Origin: Chloroflexota bacterium
Lineage (GTDB): Bacteria; Chloroflexota; Limnocylindria; Limnocylindrales; CSP1-4
DNA length: 35,391 nt
NCBI GenBank assembly: GCA_012026785.1
Contig: VEOW01000252.1
Span: 1-35,391, forward strand
Direction of reading: 5' to 3'
The notes below the pieces were generated by a model, which was not told the origin of the DNA, did not search any database, and saw only the letters and a program-made list of their open reading frames with translations. Shown one piece after another: positions 32,201 to 35,391 of this stretch. Made by a program: the position numbers and the translations under genes. The stretch's first letter is position 1; every line of letters starts with the position of its first letter.

Positions 32201-33072
32201 GTGAGCCTCGCCCGAGCGCCCTCGAGCGCCCGCTGGCCCATGACGGCCGCCATCGCCGCGCGGTACTCGCGGTCGGCATGGATGTCGCTCATGACCTCGA
32301 CGCCCTCGCAGATCGCCCCAACGGCCGATGCAATTGACGGCCCATCGATCGGCGTCCCGACGAGGGCCGCCTCCACGGCGCCAGCCCGGTAAGGGTGGTC
32401 CCCCACCCCGGTCACCGCGCCCCGGACGTCGTCGAAGACGTCGTCGGCCGCGGCCCCGGTCTGGCCGATCACCACGGCGACGCCGGCGATCGCGAAGCCC
32501 GAGGCTGGCTGCTCGAGCATCCGGTACGCCGAGGCGTGATGCTGCGACGGACCCGGCAGGCGGATCTCGATCAGGAGCTCGTCCGGGTCAAGTGCCGTCG
32601 TGAACGGGCCCTGGAAGAACTGCGTGGCGGGAATCGTCCGCTCTCCGCGATGTGCGGACCGGCAGACCAGCTCGGCATCGAGCGCCAGGAGCAACGCCGG
32701 CATGTCCGCGGCCGGGTCGGCATGGGCGATCGCCCCGCCGATCGTGCCGCGGTTGCGAACCTGGACGTCGGCGATCGTCGGCAGCGCGTCCTTGAACAGC
32801 CCGTACGGCACCTCCGGCGAGGCGATCAGCTCGGCGTAGGTCGTCAGCGAGCCGACCGCCCTGCGGCCGTCGTCGAGGACTCGAATGCCCTTGAGCGCCT
32901 CGATCCGGCCGATGTCGATCAGCCGATCGGGCCTCGCCAGGCGGAGCTTCATGAGCGGCAGGAGCGACTGGCCGCCGGCGATGAGCTTGGCATCGGAGCC
33001 ATGGGTTCGAAGGAGACCGAGGGCCTCCTCGACGCTCGACGCGCGGTCGTACTCGAACGCGGCCGGGATCAT
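32197..33072 (-). CDS. coxM: FAD-binding medium subunit of a CO dehydrogenase-like Mo hydroxylase (CoxM-like)
   Basis: This 291-residue flavoprotein has both FAD-binding motifs of the family: AGGQSLLPLMKLRLARP (residues 32-48) and TIGGAIAHADPAAD (about 109-122). Its length matches CoxM. It transfers electrons from the Fe-S subunit (not in view) to the acceptor. ATG 33072 overlaps the coxL-like stop (ATGA); the longer open frame to 34071 is antisense-like Arg-rich sequence. The true substrate follows that of the large subunit. Confidence 0.92.
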   Translation of the reverse strand: MIPAAFEYDRASSVEEALGLLRTHGSDAKLIAGGQSLLPLMKLRLARPDRLIDIGRIEALKGIRVLDDGRRAVGSLTTYAELIASPEVPYGLFKDALPTIADVQVRNRGTIGGAIAHADPAADMPALLLALDAELVCRSAHRGERTIPATQFFQGPFTTALDPDELLIEIRLPGPSQHHASAYRMLEQPASGFAIAGVAVVIGQTGAAADDVFDDVRGAVTGVGDHPYRAGAVEAALVGTPIDGPSIASAVGAICEGVEVMSDIHADREYRAAMAAVMGQRALEGARARLT

Positions 33073-35391
33073 GCCTGGGCCTCCTTCCCGTTGCCGGCCG
33101 AGTGGCCGTTCGAGCCGCCGGCTTTGGCGGCCTGCATCGCCTTCCAGACCCGAGGGGCGGTCAGCGGCATGTCCAGGTGCCGGATCCCGAGCGGCGCGAG
33201 CGCGTCGTTCACGGCATTGGCCACCGCGGCCGTCGACGCGATCGCCCCGGCCTCGCCGCCCCCCTTGACGCCGAGCGGGTTGACCGGGCTCGGGGTGACG
33301 GTCTCGTCGAGCTCGAACGGTGGGAACCATTCGGCGCGTGGGACGGCGTAGTCGAGCATCGAGCCCGACAGCAGCGAGCCGTCCTCGCCGTAGATCGCGG
33401 CCTCCCAGAGTGCCTGGCCGACGCCCTGGGCGATGCCGCCGTGGAGCTGGCCGTCGACGATCATCGGGTTGATCTTCGCCCCGACGTCGTCGACCGCGAT
33501 GTAGCGCTTGAGATCCACCACACCGGTCGCCTCGTCGACCTCGACGATCGCGACGTGCGTGCCGAACGGCCAGGTGCAGTTCGGGGTGTCGTGGTAGGCC
33601 GTCTCGTCGAGATACGGCTCCATGCCCTCCGGCGCATCGAACGCCAGGTCGAGGGCGAAGGCGATCTCCTGGATGGTCTTCTTCTTGTCGGGCGAGCCCT
33701 TGACCCGGTACTCGGCGCCCTCGACCTCGATGTCGTCGGGCGACGCCTCGAGCATGTGAGCGGCGTAGCGGCGGGCCTTGTCCTTGATCTTCCGGGCGGC
33801 CTTGATCGCGGCCGTCATGCCGACCGAGCTCGTCCGCGAGCCGTAGCTCCCGTACCCGAACGGCGTGCCCTGGGTGTCGGAGTGCTGGACGACGACGTCC
33901 TCCATCGGCACGCCGAGCTCGTCGGCCACGACCTGGGCGTAGGTCGTCTCGTGGCCCTGGCCCTGCGGCTGGGTTCCCGCGGTGACGACGACCTTGCCGG
34001 TCAGATGGACCTTGATATTGGCCGATTCCCACATCGCGGCGCCCCAGCCCTCGCCGACGGCGCCGATCCACTTCGAGGGCGCGACGCCGCAGACCTCGAT
34101 GTAGCTCGACAGGCCAACCCCAAGGAGCTTGCCGCGGCCCTTCGCCTCGGCCTTCGCGGCGGCGATGTCGGCGTAGCCGGCGGCCGCGAGGGCCTTGTCG
34201 AGGGCCGGCTCGTAGTTGCCCGAGTCGATGTAGATCTTGGCTCCGCCGCTCGCCGTCCCGAGCCCCGAGGGGTTCTCGTAGGGAAACTGGTCGGGCGGGA
34301 TGAAGTTACGCCGGCGGAGCTCCGCCGGGTCCATCCCGATCTCCTTCGCGAACAGGTCCATCGCCCGTTCGACGACGTAGGTCGCCTCGGGGCGTCCCGC
34401 GCCACGGTAGGCGTCGACGAACGCGGTGTTGGTGTAGACGCCGACGACCTCGGCGTAGACGTTCGGGATCTTGTAGCAGCCCGACAGGACCCGCGCGTAG
34501 AGGGTCGTCGGGATGCCGGGGCCGCTCGTCGACAGCCGGCCGCCGAGGTTGGCATAGGTCTTGACCCGGATCGCATCGACCGTCCCGTCGCGCTTGCCGG
34601 CGACCTCGAGATAGGTGATGTGGTCACGGCCGTGGATCGTTGCCTGGTAATTCTCGCGGCGGCTCTCGACCCACTTGACTGGCCGGCCGCCCAGGCGCTT
34701 CGAGCTGAGCAGCACGAGCGCGTAGTCGGCGTAGCAGAAGATCTTCGTCCCGAAGGCGCCGCCGACGTCGGGGCTGATGCAGCGAATCTTGTGCTCCGGC
34801 ACGCCCATCACGAACGCGGCGAGCAGCAGGCGCTGGATGTGCGGCGTCTGGCTGGACATCCAGATCGTGTACTCGTCGGTCCCGGGGTTGTAGAGCCCGA
34901 TGTCGCCTCGAACCTCCATCGGGTTCGGGATCAGACGTTGGTTGACGAGGCGCTGCTTGACGACGACGTCGGCGCCGTCGATGGCCTTCGCGGTCCCGTC
35001 CCGGTCGCCGACCGACCATTCGAAGACGACGTTGTTGGGGGCGTTCTCGTGCAGCTGGGGGGCGCCGGGCTTCGTGGCCGCCTCGGCGTCGACGACCGCC
35101 GGCAGCGGTTCCCAGTCGACGATGATCGCCTCGGCCGCATCGGCGGCCTGCTCGGCCGTCTCGGCGATGACCGCGGCGACCCCCTCACCCTGCCACTTGA
35201 CGCTGTCGGTCGCGAGCGCACGCGGCGTGTTGACGTTGTTCTGGATGCCCGCCGAGCCGCCGGCCGGCCAGGCCATCGGCAGCGGGTTGTACGGGACGTC
35301 CGCCCCGGTCAGGACGTCGACGACGCCGGGCATCGAGCGGGCGATGCTGGTGTCGACCTTCTTGATGTTGGCGTGGGCGTAGGGGCTCCGG
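33069..35391 (-). CDS. coxL: Mo-binding large subunit, form II CO dehydrogenase-like (CoxL-like), 5' end cut
   Basis: The frame is open through the window edge; about 773 residues are visible, beginning RSPYAHANIKKVDTSIARSM. It has the xanthine dehydrogenase-family Mo-binding sequences: CISPDVGGAFGTKI, TAGTQPQGQGHETTYAQV, GSRTSSVGMTAA, GQLHGGIAQGVGQAL and catalytic-glutamate loop VKGGGEAGAI. The active-site loop reads DAYRGAGRPE (AYRGAGR at 34412-34392), the form II signature; the Cu-binding AYxCSFR of form I CO dehydrogenase is absent. CO oxidation is therefore not assured; another aldehyde or purine-type substrate is possible. The small Fe-S subunit may lie just outside the window. Confidence 0.92.
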   Translation of the reverse strand, partial: RSPYAHANIKKVDTSIARSMPGVVDVLTGADVPYNPLPMAWPAGGSAGIQNNVNTPRALATDSVKWQGEGVAAVIAETAEQAADAAEAIIVDWEPLPAVVDAEAATKPGAPQLHENAPNNVVFEWSVGDRDGTAKAIDGADVVVKQRLVNQRLIPNPMEVRGDIGLYNPGTDEYTIWMSSQTPHIQRLLLAAFVMGVPEHKIRCISPDVGGAFGTKIFCYADYALVLLSSKRLGGRPVKWVESRRENYQATIHGRDHITYLEVAGKRDGTVDAIRVKTYANLGGRLSTSGPGIPTTLYARVLSGCYKIPNVYAEVVGVYTNTAFVDAYRGAGRPEATYVVERAMDLFAKEIGMDPAELRRRNFIPPDQFPYENPSGLGTASGGAKIYIDSGNYEPALDKALAAAGYADIAAAKAEAKGRGKLLGVGLSSYIEVCGVAPSKWIGAVGEGWGAAMWESANIKVHLTGKVVVTAGTQPQGQGHETTYAQVVADELGVPMEDVVVQHSDTQGTPFGYGSYGSRTSSVGMTAAIKAARKIKDKARRYAAHMLEASPDDIEVEGAEYRVKGSPDKKKTIQEIAFALDLAFDAPEGMEPYLDETAYHDTPNCTWPFGTHVAIVEVDEATGVVDLKRYIAVDDVGAKINPMIVDGQLHGGIAQGVGQALWEAAIYGEDGSLLSGSMLDYAVPRAEWFPPFELDETVTPSPVNPLGVKGGGEAGAIASTAAVANAVNDALAPLGIRHLDMPLTAPRVWKAMQAAKAGGSNGHSAGNGKEAQA

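Noticed and set aside
32197-34071. Extended 624-codon frame covering the CoxM-like gene
   Set aside because: The first 330 codons are antisense-type Arg/Gly-rich sequence over coxL. CoxM homology begins at the ATG at 33072, which overlaps the coxL stop.

Overview
The window is very GC-rich bacterial DNA with tightly packed genes and frequent 1-8 nt overlaps (ATGA, GTGA). The gene content is a form II (AYRGAGR-type) aerobic CO dehydrogenase-like locus, a polyamine ABC transporter, tandem-GNAT proteins and Pro/Thr/Ser-rich lipoproteins. That suits a soil or aquatic Chloroflexota (Limnocylindria-like) or, less likely, an actinobacterial genome. The taxonomy is inference from style and content; no rRNA or marker gene was read.

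Layout. (1) 1-838, minus: 5' part of an Mrp/ApbC Fe-S carrier ATPase. (2) 839-1376: intergenic region with four copies of a 19-bp imperfect palindrome; a fifth copy lies at 8281. (3) 1377-5732, plus: potA-potD-potB-potC, a complete spermidine/putrescine importer whose PotB carries an unusual hydrophobic insertion inside the EAA loop. (4) 5644-10142, minus: a HisN-like phosphatase, a long class II aldolase, a DUF2269-like membrane protein, an unknown protein with a possibly degenerate P-loop, and a small 4-TM protein. (5) 10273-15720, plus: a consensus-like promoter, a 28-codon leader ORF with a strong Shine-Dalgarno, a rho-independent terminator, then ABC ATPase, a 61-aa small protein, ABC-2 permease, tandem GNAT, RsgA, tandem GNAT. 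(6) 15727-17598, minus: a secreted subtilisin.

(7) 17965-25291, minus: CO dehydrogenase/Mo-hydroxylase maturation genes. In transcription order they are CoxD (MoxR AAA), CoxE (VWA), XdhC, a PLP group II decarboxylase, a MocA-like cytidylyltransferase fused to a methyltransferase, CoxG, and a metallo-beta-lactamase hydrolase. (8) 25292-25607: a regulatory-looking region with two inverted copies of a bipartite 24-bp element. (9) 25608-31108, minus: an accessory block with an acidic small ORF, a frameshifted beta-propeller lipoprotein, a membrane protein coupled to an ECF sigma factor, a second lipoprotein and a VapBC toxin-antitoxin pair. (10) 31148-35391, minus: MoCF-domain protein, CoxM-like FAD subunit and CoxL-like Mo subunit (cut by the window end).

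How it fits together: CoxL and CoxM are catalytic subunits of a molybdenum hydroxylase. CoxD, CoxE, XdhC, the MocA domain, CoxG and the MoCF protein are the expected factors for building and inserting the Mo-cytosine-dinucleotide/Cu-S-type cofactor and for membrane attachment. The accessory block separates structural from maturation genes. The most interesting signals are the leader-peptide/terminator arrangement before the ABC exporter (candidate ribosome-mediated attenuator), the inverted bipartite element at 25361-25506, the dispersed 19-bp palindrome, the PotB insertion, the MocA-methyltransferase fusion, and two genes that seem to start with CTG where the upstream gene ends.
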